Source of the DNA: an uncultured Pirellulaceae bacterium
GTDB lineage: Bacteria; Planctomycetota; Planctomycetia; Pirellulales; Pirellulaceae
Assembly: GCA_937981585.1 (NCBI GenBank)
Contig: CALJOA010000082.1
Location: 1 to 33,105 of the forward strand
DNA: 33,105 nt
Direction: 5' to 3'
Position numbers and translations under genes: made by a program. Shown one piece after another: positions 24,585-33,105 of the stretch; the first letter of the stretch is position 1, and the number at the start of each line of letters is the position of its first letter. The notes below the pieces were generated by a model. It ran no database searches and was not told the DNA's origin. It was given only the letters and a program-made list of their open reading frames with translations.

Positions 24585-25991
24585 ATGCAACAGCAAAACG
24601 ACAACCGCCGTGGCTTTCTCAAAAAAACGGTCGTAGCCGGCACGGCAGCAGCGACAGTCCCTTACTATTTTTCTTCACCGAAAACGCTTGCCAGTGAAAC
24701 TCGTTCCAAGAACGATCGCATCCCGATCGGCCTGATTGGTGCTGGCGGTATGGGTATCGGCAACATGCGATCGGCGAAACAATGGCTTGATGTCGTTGCG
24801 ATTGCCGACGTAGACAAGGGGCGTTTGGAAAGCACCAACAAGTCACTTAGCGGTGGCAAGGCCGACACGTATACCGACTACCAAAAAATCCTCGAACGAG
24901 ACGACATCAAGCTGATTCACATCGCCACGCCTGACCACTGGCACACTAAGCCATTGATCGAGGCGATGCTGGCCGGCAAAGACGTTTACTGCGAAAAGCC
25001 ACTGACGCTGACGATCGACGAAGGCAAACTAATCCGCAAGGTTCAAAAAGAGACCGGCAGGATCGTGCAAGTCGGTACGCAACAGCGAAGCCAATTCAGA
25101 TTATTTACCAAGGCGATCGCGCTGGTGGCAGAGGGACGACTGGGGAAGATCACGAAAGTTTCCGTGGCTATCGGCGGTGCACCGCAAAGCCCAGAGATTC
25201 CTGTGGTGGATGTTCCTGAAAATCTTGACTGGGATCGCTGGCTAGGCCCGGCTCCAGCAGTCGACTATCGATTCCATCAGGCTAAGGACGAAGACGGCAA
25301 AAACAAAGGCCGAGCCATTACCAACTGCCACTTCCAATTCCGTTGGTGGTATGAGTATTCAGGCGGCAAGCTTACCGACTGGGGCGCCCATCACGTCGAT
25401 ATCGCCAACTGGGCGCTCAAAGCCAACGGCCAAACTGAGGGGCCGATCTCAATCGGTGGATCGGCTGAGCATCCCGTCGAATTCAAAGACGGATTCCCAG
25501 TCCAAAAGAATCAGTACAACACCGCCACCAAGTTCAAATTCAGCGTCAAGTATCCCAACGGCACTGAAATGGTCATACGTAACGACACCAGCAACGGTGT
25601 TCTGATCGAAGGCGATAAGGGAAGGATTTTTGTCAACCGAGGCAAATTGACGGGCAAGCCAGTTGAGGATCTCAAAACTAACCCGCTTCCCAAAGACGCA
25701 ATCAAGAAGGTCTACAAGGGACTGCCGATGGAACACGATGGAAGAAGAGCCCACTGGGCAAATTTCATTCATTGCCATCGCGAACAGGTTGAACCGATCT
25801 CAGATGTTCACTCGCACATGCAAATGCTTAACATCTGCCACCTAGCGGGTATTTCAGCGAGACTTGGACGGGACTTGAAATGGGACGACGAGAACGAGCA
25901 GATCGTTGGCGACGACCAAGCCAATTCGTTCCTTAAGCGTGACTACCGCAAAGGTTACGAAATCCAAATGCCAGAGCTTGCCAAGTCGTAA
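24585..25991 (+). CDS. Tat-exported Gfo/Idh/MocA family oxidoreductase
   Basis: A 468-residue NAD(P)-dependent oxidoreductase. The N-terminus is a twin-arginine signal (NRRGFLKK plus an Ala/Val/Thr-rich hydrophobic stretch), usual for planctomycete members. The Rossmann fold follows: GLIGAGGMGIGNM, with the Asp of AIADVD at the end of strand 2, and TPDHWHTKPLIEAM. The EKPLTLT motif carries the conserved Lys. The second domain has DWGAHHVDIANWAL, with the His pair usual in this family. The substrate is unknown, probably a sugar or inositol derivative. I use the ATG at 24585 rather than a TTG at 24441 because the signal starts there. A strong terminator follows at 26038. Confidence 0.9.
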   Translation: MQQQNDNRRGFLKKTVVAGTAAATVPYYFSSPKTLASETRSKNDRIPIGLIGAGGMGIGNMRSAKQWLDVVAIADVDKGRLESTNKSLSGGKADTYTDYQKILERDDIKLIHIATPDHWHTKPLIEAMLAGKDVYCEKPLTLTIDEGKLIRKVQKETGRIVQVGTQQRSQFRLFTKAIALVAEGRLGKITKVSVAIGGAPQSPEIPVVDVPENLDWDRWLGPAPAVDYRFHQAKDEDGKNKGRAITNCHFQFRWWYEYSGGKLTDWGAHHVDIANWALKANGQTEGPISIGGSAEHPVEFKDGFPVQKNQYNTATKFKFSVKYPNGTEMVIRNDTSNGVLIEGDKGRIFVNRGKLTGKPVEDLKTNPLPKDAIKKVYKGLPMEHDGRRAHWANFIHCHREQVEPISDVHSHMQMLNICHLAGISARLGRDLKWDDENEQIVGDDQANSFLKRDYRKGYEIQMPELAKS

Positions 25992-26037
25992 ACAGCTAAA
26001 AATTGCATTGGCTCTGTGCAGGCACAATTAAAAACTA

Positions 26038-26074
26038 AACAGGCGTCGAGAACTCACTCGTCGCCTGTTTTTTT
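26038..26074 (+). terminator. Strong rho-independent terminator of the Gfo/Idh/MocA gene
   Basis: AACAGGCG-t-CGAG pairs with CTCG-t-CGCCTGTT (12 pairs around one T-T mismatch, 6-nt loop), followed by a seven-T run ending at 26074. It lies 46 nt after the stop codon. Confidence 0.92.
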
Positions 26075-26130
26075 GTGCTCTCTGCCAGTTCATATCCATC
26101 GCTGGCGGCCCGGCGAGTTGGCTACGTCAG

Positions 26131-26182
26131 GCGTTTGGCGCTGGCCACGGCTAATGCATGTTCAACCGTGGCTAGTGCCAAA
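26131..26182. repeat. Long imperfect inverted repeat, with an outlying arm at 26302-26312
   Basis: TTTGGCGCTGGCCACGG (26134-26150) faces CCGTGGCTAGTGCCAAA (26166-26182): 15 of 17 positions match around a 15-nt spacer. The 11-nt word GCGTTTGGCGC (26131-26141) also occurs exactly, inverted, at 26302-26312. From memory, similar GCCGTGGC/GCCAAA palindromes are scattered in planctomycete intergenic regions. The element lies between a terminator and the J-domain gene. Confidence 0.6.
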
Positions 26183-26334
26183 ACGGCTCATCCTAAAATC
26201 AAGCTATAACAAAGCAGTGCATTTTCAATATTGCGGTTCAGGCAGCGGAACGGCGCGAGCCTTCCGTTAGAGCATCTATCGCTCGCAATAGCGTAGGTCT
26301 TGCGCCAAACGCTACAAATTTGGTGCAGTCCTTT

Positions 26335-26363
26335 TTGGCCAAACAGACCTTTTCGCTTATACT
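26335..26363 (+). promoter_or_regulatory. Sigma70-type promoter of the J-domain gene (leaderless)
   Basis: TTGGCC (26335-26340) and TATACT (26358-26363) are 17 nt apart. Transcription should start about 7 nt later, at or next to the GTG at 26371, so the mRNA would be leaderless; no Shine-Dalgarno sequence precedes the GTG. Confidence 0.55.
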
Positions 26364-26370
26364 TTTCGAC

Positions 26371-27015
26371 GTGAATCCAAAAAAGATATTAGGTGTCGAT
26401 GAGAACGCGACCCAAGCCGAAATCCAACAAGCCTATCGACGGCAAGCTCGCAAGCATCATCCCGATTTGGGCGGCGACGAGTGGGCTTTCCAACAAGTTC
26501 ACGATGCCTACCAATCGCTTACCGGCTCAACCTCCGACATTCCTAGATCCGTCCGGCCCGAAGCGCAAGAAACAAAGGGAAAGACTCCACCGGCTGAAGA
26601 AGCCTCTGGCAAGCGCGCATCTGTCAAAACGAATTCGGGCTCTCCGCAGAAGCATCCGTCCGCTCCAACAGATGATCAACGCCAATGGTGGCAGTTCTTT
26701 ACTGGAAAACTACCGCTTGAAAACGAAACCACCACGTTCATTCTGATCAACTGCCTAGATATCTTCATGACCTACACCCTGCTGCGCAGGGGAGCGATCG
26801 AAGCCAATCCAATTGCCAATTACTTCTATCAAAATTGGAATTTTAACGGGATGATTTTCTTCAAACTCGTGACCGTCGCTGCGGTTTGCGTTATCGCCCA
26901 AGTCGTGGCTTGGAAAAAGCCGCGCACTGCGAGGTTCTTATTGATCTTCGGCTCCCTGATCGTGGGGGCTGTCGTTATCTACAGCCTCTGGCTGGGTCTA
27001 ACCAAAGTGTTTTGA
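26371..27015 (+). CDS. J-domain (DnaJ-like) membrane protein with DUF5658-like C-terminus
   Basis: A 214-residue protein from a GTG at 26371. A J domain opens it (about 1-53): [20 protein letters not shown], the HPD motif within RKHHPDLGG, then a final helix. J domains stimulate DnaK-type ATPases. A disordered linker rich in Ser, Pro, Lys and Glu follows. The C-terminal part holds three or four membrane helices with [24 protein letters not shown], typical of the DUF5658 family of small membrane proteins. The GTG is chosen over a TTG at 26320 because the J domain normally starts at MNP and the promoter overlaps the upstream part. It may recruit DnaK to the membrane. Confidence 0.75.
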   Translation: MNPKKILGVDENATQAEIQQAYRRQARKHHPDLGGDEWAFQQVHDAYQSLTGSTSDIPRSVRPEAQETKGKTPPAEEASGKRASVKTNSGSPQKHPSAPTDDQRQWWQFFTGKLPLENETTTFILINCLDIFMTYTLLRRGAIEANPIANYFYQNWNFNGMIFFKLVTVAAVCVIAQVVAWKKPRTARFLLIFGSLIVGAVVIYSLWLGLTKVF

Positions 27016-27191
27016 AGCGCTCCCATGGAACCAACGATATTTCTTCTTCGAGCCATTTCATGCGTCGATCTGATCAATTTCTTTTCTTGATCGCCCGCCA
27101 ATGTTATCCTGATCAGACACTCTGTCGCTCGAGCTAGGACAATTTGGCTCTGGCGCAGTTAATTTGACCAGACATTAAGGGTTAACAAGAA

Positions 27192-29969
27192 ATGAAACGC
27201 TCTTCTATGGCGAAATTCCAAGCGGGATTCTTGAACGTCATTGTTGTTTTGATTCTTTCGACAATCTCGATTCAGACGGGTCTCATTTACGGAGACGAGA
27301 ATTCGAATCCGATCGTCGAAGACACAACCCACTTCAACGAAGCCGACGGACTCGTTGCGGTGGAAGCCGAGCATTTCTTCAAACAGGAGCTTACTGACAA
27401 GCGAGCTTTCTATCACACCAGCTCCGGGCAGACTCCAACCTTCGACATGGACGGGGATCCGAGTCATGTTGGCGGTGCGAGCAATGGTGCTTATCTCGAA
27501 ATTCTTCCCGACACACGTCGCAACCATGGCGAGAAACTAATCGGCGGGACCAACTTCTCCAACCAACCGGGTAAGCTTGCCGTCGTCCACTACAAAGTCA
27601 ACATTACCAACCCCGGCCGCTACTACGTCTGGGTTCGCTGCCATTCAACCGGTAGCGAAGACAATGGCCTCCACGTTGGCCTCGATGGAGATTGGCCTGA
27701 CAGCGGCCGTCGAATGCAGTGGTGCGAAGGAAAAAATCAGTGGTTCTGGGAAAGCAAACAACGAACCGAAAAAGTTCATTGCGGCGTGCCGCACCAGATC
27801 TTCCTTGACATTGAGAAACCAGGCATCCACACCGTACACTTTTCGATGCGGGAGGACGGTTTCGAATTCGACAAGTGGCTAATGACCACTGATCGGGATT
27901 TCAAACGCCCCCAAGTCGCTGGACCAGTCTCGACGTCTAACGCCGCAAAGCTCCCGACATTTCCGCTTGTCCAAGCCCCGCCTCTGCCCGCAGTGCCTCA
28001 GCCCGTCGCCGATCCCGCTCACAAAAAGCAGGCCCCAGCTCAACCAACTGACCAATGGGAAAAAAAGAAACAGACCAATGCAGAACAAGACGATCGTGAT
28101 CGCTCGACCAGCCCGACTAAATCAGTTAGCAACCTACCGCTGATCGAGCCACGTCAGCCCGACGGGGATGGCTCGATCCGAGTCTCGGGCGAGAAAAAGC
28201 AGTGGCACAAGATCAGCTTGACCATGAACGGCCCCTTCGCCCACGAGCAAGACAATAAGCCCAACCCGTTTCTGGATATCAAAATGGAAACCAGGTTCGT
28301 CCATTCTGATGGAACTTCTTACGTAGTGCCCGGCTACTTTGCCGCCGATGGTAAAGCCAGCGAAACTTCAGCCGAGTCAGGCAACCAATGGCGTACCAAT
28401 TTTGCGCCAGACCGAACCGGCCAATGGAACTACGTGGTTTCGATTGTCAGCGGAGACAACGCCGCAATCGATCCGCAAGCCCAGACCAATCCGCTTTACC
28501 AAAGCTCGGGCAGCTTCACGGTTGCTGAGTCCAATAAGTCTGGTCGCGACTTGCGCGCCCACGGGCGACTCAAGTACGTCGGCAAGCACTACCTGCAGCA
28601 CATGGGCTCGGGCAAGTACTTCCTCAAAGCGGGAGCCGATGCCCCCGAGACTTTGTTTGGCTACGCGGATTTCGACGGAACCTTCGCCAACAAACCCAAG
28701 GTTCCCTTGAAAAGCTTTTCCGCACATTTGGGCGATTGGGCCCAAGGCGATCCGGTGTGGCAAGGCTCCAAAGGTAAAGGTCTGATCGGAGCGATCAGCT
28801 ATTTGTCGAGTAAGGGCTGCAACGCGTTTTCGTTTTTGACATACAACGCCGGCGGAGATGGCGACAATGTCTGGCCGTTTGTTGAGCGTAACGACAAACT
28901 TCATTACGACTGCAGCAAACTCGACCAGTGGGACATTGTCATGGATCACGCGACTGCCAAAGGGATGTATCTGCATTTCAAAATGCAAGAGACCGAAAAC
29001 GACGACCACCGCCGCGGTTCCAAGAAGTCCAATGCCTGGGTTCCGACCTGCCTCGATGGCGGAAACCTTGGCCAGCAACGAAAACTGTATATCCGAGAGT
29101 TGGTGGCGCGGTTTGGACACAATCTGGCGCTCAACTGGAACATTGGCGAAGAGAACACACAGTCGAATGAGCAACAGCTCGCAATGATCGATTACATTCG
29201 CCAGACCGATCCCTATGATCACCACGTCGTCATCCACACCTATCCCGATCAGCAGGACGCAATCTATGGCGGACTGGCCGGTGACAAGTCGTCGCTGACC
29301 GGGACGTCATTGCAGAATAGCAATATCAAGGACACTCACTGGCAAACCGTAAAATGGGTTCGTGTATCGGCCAAGGCAGGCAAGCCGTGGGTGGTCGCGT
29401 TTGACGAATCAGGTTCAGCAGCCCACGGCCAATGTCCCGATTGGGGTTATCGCGGATTCGATGGAAAAGACGGCGATGGCAAATACGTTTACGACCAACA
29501 TTCAGTCCGCAGGCAAACGCTTTGGGGAACGATCATGGGCGGAGGCGCTGGAGTGGAGTACTACTTCGGCTACAAGTTTGCCGAGAACGATCTGCTCTGC
29601 GAAGACTGGCGATCGCGCGATCAAAGCTGGGACTACTGCCGAATTTGCCTTGAGTTTTTCGCGAACAACAACATTCCGTTTCAAGACATGAAGCCAATGG
29701 ACGAGCTGGTCGGAAACGAGAAAATGGACAACAGCAAATACTGCTTTGCTAAACCCGGAGAGATCTATCTCGTCTACCTGGCCAAGTCCGGAACTTTTGA
29801 ACTTGATCTTTCTGAAGACTCAGGCGAGTTTTCCGTCGCCTGGTACAACCCGCGAACCGGAGGCGATCTGAGCGCATCTGCATCTAGCGTCTCTGGTGGT
29901 GGCAAAGTCCAAATCTCAACCGAGCAGACAGATGGAGAGGACTGGTTAGCAGTCATTCGCCGAAAATGA
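27192..29969 (+). CDS. Secreted multidomain glycoside hydrolase-like protein (DUF5060)
   Basis: A 925-residue exported protein with an N-terminal signal (about 1-35). Residues about 40-240 look like a carbohydrate-binding beta sandwich ([10 protein letters not shown] start, [12 protein letters not shown]). A low-complexity linker rich in Pro, Gln and Lys follows at about 250-320. A DUF5060 domain is next (about 330-450: [29 protein letters not shown]). The catalytic part is a TIM-barrel of the apiosidase/DUF4038-like kind (about 460-840), with [10 protein letters not shown] and VAFDESGSA as likely acid/base phrases. A short C-terminal sandwich follows ([13 protein letters not shown]). The substrate is unknown, probably a plant or algal polysaccharide. 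It starts at an ATG at 27192. Confidence 0.85.
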   Translation: MKRSSMAKFQAGFLNVIVVLILSTISIQTGLIYGDENSNPIVEDTTHFNEADGLVAVEAEHFFKQELTDKRAFYHTSSGQTPTFDMDGDPSHVGGASNGAYLEILPDTRRNHGEKLIGGTNFSNQPGKLAVVHYKVNITNPGRYYVWVRCHSTGSEDNGLHVGLDGDWPDSGRRMQWCEGKNQWFWESKQRTEKVHCGVPHQIFLDIEKPGIHTVHFSMREDGFEFDKWLMTTDRDFKRPQVAGPVSTSNAAKLPTFPLVQAPPLPAVPQPVADPAHKKQAPAQPTDQWEKKKQTNAEQDDRDRSTSPTKSVSNLPLIEPRQPDGDGSIRVSGEKKQWHKISLTMNGPFAHEQDNKPNPFLDIKMETRFVHSDGTSYVVPGYFAADGKASETSAESGNQWRTNFAPDRTGQWNYVVSIVSGDNAAIDPQAQTNPLYQSSGSFTVAESNKSGRDLRAHGRLKYVGKHYLQHMGSGKYFLKAGADAPETLFGYADFDGTFANKPKVPLKSFSAHLGDWAQGDPVWQGSKGKGLIGAISYLSSKGCNAFSFLTYNAGGDGDNVWPFVERNDKLHYDCSKLDQWDIVMDHATAKGMYLHFKMQETENDDHRRGSKKSNAWVPTCLDGGNLGQQRKLYIRELVARFGHNLALNWNIGEENTQSNEQQLAMIDYIRQTDPYDHHVVIHTYPDQQDAIYGGLAGDKSSLTGTSLQNSNIKDTHWQTVKWVRVSAKAGKPWVVAFDESGSAAHGQCPDWGYRGFDGKDGDGKYVYDQHSVRRQTLWGTIMGGGAGVEYYFGYKFAENDLLCEDWRSRDQSWDYCRICLEFFANNNIPFQDMKPMDELVGNEKMDNSKYCFAKPGEIYLVYLAKSGTFELDLSEDSGEFSVAWYNPRTGGDLSASASSVSGGGKVQISTEQTDGEDWLAVIRRK

Positions 29970-30011
29970 GTCAGCCGATCCAGCCGACTGCTTCACGACG
30001 GGACAACTCAA

Positions 30012-30761
30012 TCAGCGACGAGTTCGCTTTTTGGCCTTCTTTTTGGCCGGCTTCTTTTTCTTCGCTACCTTTTTCTTGGGCGATGCCTTCGCTTTCTTGG
30101 CTGACTTTTTCGTCTTCTTTTTTGTCTTCTTTTTTACTTTCTTTTTGGCCGGCTTTTTCTTCGCCTTCTTCTTGGTGACTTTCTTCTTCGTCACTTTCTT
30201 TTTGGTCTTCTTGGCGGTTTTCTTCTTTGCCTTCTTTTTCGATTTCTTCTCTACCTTCGTCTTGATCGCCTTGGGAGATGGAGCGGTCTTTACTTTCTTC
30301 TTTTTACGTTTCTCATACAGCTTCTCAACGCGCGAACGGTCACTGGATTCAAGTTCACGCGCCAAACAGGCAAGCTCCCACGCCTTTCTCTTTCCGTATT
30401 TTTTGAATGAAAAACTGAGCTTGCTTCGCCCGCCAGTGCCGGTCTTCCAGGACGCACAGTACGACGAGTACATTTCACCGTAGACGGATTCACAAACTGC
30501 TAAATGGACGCCCACCACACCAGTTCGGTTGCGGGCGGTCTTGATTCCCTTGGTCGTTTTAGGCGGAGGAAGCTTGGCCTTGAGTTTTTTGTAGCGTTTC
30601 CTCGCCGCTTCGAGAGCTTTTCGTTTGCCTCCGCTATTCTTATCCGAAAAGAACTCGTTAATGTGGTTGCCATTTCGCGAGATGCGCATCATGAAACCGT
30701 ACGTTCCTTGCTCTTCAATGTCGTAACGAGTGATTCCTCGTTCAACCAGCTTGGTGCCCAT
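30012..30761 (-). CDS. Two AP2-like domains with a lysine-rich histone-H1-like tail
   Basis: A 249-residue, very basic protein. Residues about 8-62 (GITRYD, then YGFMMRISRNG, then SGGKRKALEAAR) and about 80-137 (RTGVVGVHLAV, then YCASWKTG, then KYGKRKAWELACLA) both look like AP2/ERF-type DNA-binding folds: three strands then a helix. From about 150 on the sequence is a near-pure Lys/Ala/Pro/Thr repeat (KKAKKKPAKKK-type), as in histone H1 or the bacterial Hc1-type proteins. It probably binds DNA non-specifically and compacts it while the AP2-like domains add contacts. AGGA stands 7 nt before the ATG. It converges with the DUF5060 gene, leaving 42 nt. Confidence 0.75.
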   Translation of the reverse strand: MGTKLVERGITRYDIEEQGTYGFMMRISRNGNHINEFFSDKNSGGKRKALEAARKRYKKLKAKLPPPKTTKGIKTARNRTGVVGVHLAVCESVYGEMYSSYCASWKTGTGGRSKLSFSFKKYGKRKAWELACLARELESSDRSRVEKLYEKRKKKKVKTAPSPKAIKTKVEKKSKKKAKKKTAKKTKKKVTKKKVTKKKAKKKPAKKKVKKKTKKKTKKSAKKAKASPKKKVAKKKKPAKKKAKKRTRR

Positions 30762-30968
30762 GAGTTTTCCTGGTATTTAGTGAGAACGTTAGTTCGGTAG
30801 TTGGATCAGTCGCGCAACGAAAGCCGTATTGAAATCAATCAACGCTGAAGCGCTCGGAATTAGAATCAAGCCGCGAGGTGGGAAGTGAACAACTAGGCTT
30901 AGTTATTTAAAAGATAAGACTCAGCTACCTAACAATTAACTGAGGTAACCGAACAACCTGAACCAAGT

Positions 30969-31133
30969 TTACAGCATCTGATCAATCAGTTTATTCGAGG
31001 ATCCAGTTTTGATAACCAAAATCACATCAGTCATTTTCTTGTCCGCGTCTTTATCCCTAAGCGGCAGCTTTTGTTGCACAGATGAAACGAATCCGACAAA
31101 TCGAGAATTCGGCTCAGTCAGCAGTTCGGCCAC
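30969..31133 (-). CDS. Possible small protein or gene fragment, 54 aa
   Basis: A short open frame with a GTG start preceded 4 nt upstream by AAAGG. The product begins MAELLTEPNSRFVGF and ends TGSSNKLIDQML; it has a natural composition with amphipathic stretches but no motif I know. The frame is closed by a stop 15 nt before the GTG, so it may instead be the last piece of a decayed gene. It lies in the gene-poor gap 30762-31611. Confidence 0.35.
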   Translation of the reverse strand: MAELLTEPNSRFVGFVSSVQQKLPLRDKDADKKMTDVILVIKTGSSNKLIDQML

Positions 31134-31262
31134 CGAGCCTTTGTCTTAGTAAGACAGTGTCGTTTTTAATTATCCGACGACTAGGCAACTGTCTCCGCGG
31201 GCAGTTACGGCGACCCGAGGTCAAGACTTCCAATCTCAACGCACTCGCCCCTAAGAAGATCC

Positions 31263-31403
31263 GTGAATCGCTCAAGCGACATGCTGCCGACAATCAATCA
31301 CACGGTCATCATCCTTACCTCGGACAACGGGATTGTGTGTAGCGCACAGACGACTAAGTTTCGGAAGTCAATCCTTGCGAGGAGTCGACACGAGTTCAAC
31401 TGA
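31263..31403 (+). pseudogene. Sulfatase-like remnant
   Basis: Translation in this frame gives an HTVIILTSDNGIV segment, matching the NTVVIFTSDNGG strand that is nearly universal in planctomycete formylglycine-dependent sulfatases. The frame ends at a TGA 46 codons on, with no catalytic C-x-P-x-R and none of the rest of the about 450-residue enzyme. It is a decayed scrap at best; the match rests on one motif. The rest of the 31404-31611 stretch shows no gene, only a degenerate hairpin at 31566-31588. Confidence 0.4.
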
Positions 31404-31611
31404 ACATCTGAGCCGACTCATCCAAGCGCAGGGAACGAGATCGAAAAAAATGCAATCAATGATCACCACGAAAAACACAAAGACCTCACCGGCGTCAGCG
31501 GGATGAGATCTTGTTGATCATGCAAATCCTGTCTTCAACCTTCATTTCAATTCCGTAAAACTCGAGGCGGACAGGAGTGCCGACCTACAATCGCCCAATC
31601 TGGGCAACCAA

Positions 31612-32835
31612 CTACTTTTCGGCTTTTGCCTGCTTATCTTTCTCTAACAGCTCAATCTTTTTGACTTCGATCTTCACGTCCTCACCACCGTGAAGCTGAA
31701 GGGCAAACTGACCTTCTTTGGGCGACTCTGGGTCGACGAAATCACAAGCCAAAATATCTCCGACGTGAGTAACGATTCTGTCCCCGTGAACTGAAACAAC
31801 CATCGTTGACCACTCGCCAGCTTTGTGAGCCTTGCTCCATTGCTTTTGGCGTCCCTTCTGTCGGTCTTTGGAGAACGAGTCGAAATAGTGAAGCGGCTTG
31901 GCCAACCAAGCCCGTCCGCCGGTCTCGTAAAGTCCACCAATCGAGTCCGAATTTTCCAGCTCCGCTTGAATGCCCTTGATCCCAACGCCACTGTCATCAG
32001 GCGCGCTGCGAAAGTAGAAACCGCTGTTGCCGGTCGTCAAACGAAATGTGATCCGCGCCGTGAAATCAGAGTACGATTTTTCGCTGAGCAGCAAACCGTG
32101 CTTCTCCTCATCCGCCGAATTGGTACCTAACAGCACCCCATCAACCAGTTCCCATTTTCCACCGCCAGTCGCCTTCCATCCATCGAGACTAGTACCGTCA
32201 AAAATCGGATTCCAAACATGACGACCGTTGTCGACGACTTTGATATCGCGAAACCGATATACTTGATCCTTTTCACCGTGGTGTTGAAGCCCAATTTTCC
32301 CAGTCATGTCAACGGGATCATAGTAGTCGGTCGTCTTCTGTCCGTTGACAAAGAACTGAAGATGATCGCCTTCGCAAACGATCCGATACGTGTTCCACTC
32401 CGTCTTGTTGAACGCGTCCTGCACTTCTGGTTGATCAGCAAGCGGATTGAGCCACAACCGACGCCCTTCGTCGTAAAGACCTCCCGACCATTTTCGACTT
32501 GTTGGATCGGCTTCAGCTTGGTAACCGAAAACTTTATTCTTGGCCTCTTGCCCACGGGCCATAAAGCCAGAATTCGACCTCCCTTCGGGCAACCGGACCT
32601 GTGCTTCAAACTCGTAGTCACCATAAGTCTTGTCCGACATCAGAAAGAACTTCTTCTGCGCGACCAAGTGAATCTCGCCATCGACAACTTTTGTCTCGCC
32701 CCACTCAAACGGATTATGCCAACCGTCAAGCGTTTTACCGTCAAAAATTGGCGTCAACTCAGTGGCAGCGTCTTGGCCGAACAATCCTGATGAGTACAAA
32801 ATCGAGAAACAGGTAAGCAAGACAATTCGAAGCAT
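31612..32835 (-). CDS. Secreted protein with two tandem DUF1080 domains
   Basis: A 407-residue exported protein: signal peptide to about residue 20, then two copies of the DUF1080 (3-keto-disaccharide hydrolase, concanavalin-like) fold at about 27-200 and 208-395. Both open with the same phrase, PIFDGKTLDGWHNP and PIFDGTSLDGWKAT, and both share the NSGFMARG / NSGFYFRS strand and the GGLYDEGRRLWL / GGLYETGGRAWL turn. Many DUF1080 proteins have one copy; the duplication is visible here by eye. Some members cleave 3-keto sugars; the activity of this protein is unknown. GGAG stands 8 nt before the ATG. A small GCCCA/TGGGC hairpin at 31593-31605 lies just after its stop. Confidence 0.9.
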   Translation of the reverse strand: MLRIVLLTCFSILYSSGLFGQDAATELTPIFDGKTLDGWHNPFEWGETKVVDGEIHLVAQKKFFLMSDKTYGDYEFEAQVRLPEGRSNSGFMARGQEAKNKVFGYQAEADPTSRKWSGGLYDEGRRLWLNPLADQPEVQDAFNKTEWNTYRIVCEGDHLQFFVNGQKTTDYYDPVDMTGKIGLQHHGEKDQVYRFRDIKVVDNGRHVWNPIFDGTSLDGWKATGGGKWELVDGVLLGTNSADEEKHGLLLSEKSYSDFTARITFRLTTGNSGFYFRSAPDDSGVGIKGIQAELENSDSIGGLYETGGRAWLAKPLHYFDSFSKDRQKGRQKQWSKAHKAGEWSTMVVSVHGDRIVTHVGDILACDFVDPESPKEGQFALQLHGGEDVKIEVKKIELLEKDKQAKAEK

Positions 32836-33105
32836 TGGGCTTCTCCAGTTGGTGATCGAAAACTCTGATGCCTTTACTTTATCCCAAAGCCGTTTCTTTG
32901 GAAGAGACTAATGTTATTTCAACAGCCGCATTTGTCACTCGGAATTCGACCAACCAGGTGACTCCCAGCGCCCGGTCGCTCTCGGCTTGACGAGACCAAG
33001 ATCACATATCCGACGATCCGCACGCGCCATTGCCATCACAATATCAACCTCCCAACATTTCCATCAACATAGTGGACGCTGGACGCACAATGTTGTGAAC
33101 GACTG
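32836..33105. other. End of window, no gene supported
   Basis: I examined both strands in this stretch and see no convincing coding frame, hairpin or promoter. Short minus-strand open pieces run to the window edge but have no recognisable content. Confidence 0.3.

Noticed and set aside
28377-29237. Long minus-strand open frame inside the DUF5060 gene
   Set aside because: It is a codon-bias shadow; the plus frame has clear domain phrases.
30031-30483. Plus-strand frame of Phe-rich residues opposite the lysine tail
   Set aside because: It is the reverse reading of AAA/AAG-rich codons of the H1-like tail; Phe-rich low complexity is the expected artefact.
1-33105. Search by eye for tRNA-Sec (selC), other tRNAs and CRISPR repeats
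   Set aside because: No cloverleaf-like sequence with the T-loop consensus and no regularly spaced direct repeats were found; the sel genes must be elsewhere if they exist.

Overview
The window looks like a chromosomal stretch from a planctomycete, most likely of the Pirellulaceae type (inference; no rRNA is present). The reasons are a DUF1592-type cytochrome gene next to a DUF1552 gene, tandem DUF1080 domains, Tat-exported Gfo/Idh/MocA and TIM-barrel proteins, a DUF5060-type glycoside hydrolase, a sulfatase-like scrap, and an AP2-like protein with a lysine-rich histone-H1-like tail. I found no tRNA, rRNA, CRISPR array, transposase or phage gene.

Layout. 1-4.4 kb: small membrane proteins, a DUF481 outer-membrane protein and a HAMP-like membrane protein, followed by two large tiered RNA hairpins, each ending in a T-run. 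4.4-7.6 kb (minus): inorganic pyrophosphatase, a TIM-barrel isomerase-like protein and a PQQ-type beta-propeller. 7.8-9.3 kb: two unrecognised proteins. 9.3-12.9 kb (minus): the DUF1592/DUF1552 pair, bounded upstream by an 88-bp REPIN-like inverted repeat. 13-15 kb (minus): a lipoprotein, a zinc-ribbon/TerB-like protein and a lone WYL-like protein. 15.3-19.2 kb (minus): a TPR-redoxin protein, then a secreted LTxxQ-motif protein with a C-terminal heavy-metal-associated (HMA) domain. 19.3-22.6 kb (plus): class II DAHP synthase, RNase III and a glycosyltransferase resembling selenosugar synthase SenB. 22.6-27 kb: a CNNM/CorC-type transporter-like protein, a Gfo/Idh/MocA oxidoreductase and a J-domain membrane protein. 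27-33 kb: the DUF5060 hydrolase, the AP2/H1-like protein, decayed sequence and a tandem DUF1080 protein.

The main discovery is at 15341-16096 (minus). The reading frame looks as if it ends at a UGA, but it continues in frame for 65 codons that complete an HMA domain. The UGA falls exactly where the first cysteine of the MTCxxC metal motif belongs, giving MT-U-G-G-C. A six-pair hairpin starts 12 nt after the UGA, with its apical loop 18-22 nt after it and a G at the second loop position, as expected for a bacterial SECIS. An intrinsic terminator lies about 50 nt beyond the extended stop codon, not after the UGA. This is a strong selenoprotein candidate, apparently a new fusion of a Spy/CpxP-like helical protein with a U-x-x-C metal-binding domain. 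A second terminator-like hairpin ends 23 nt before its start codon, leaving no room for a promoter and suggesting transcription attenuation. The SenB-like glycosyltransferase 6 kb away is a weaker, independent hint of selenium metabolism.
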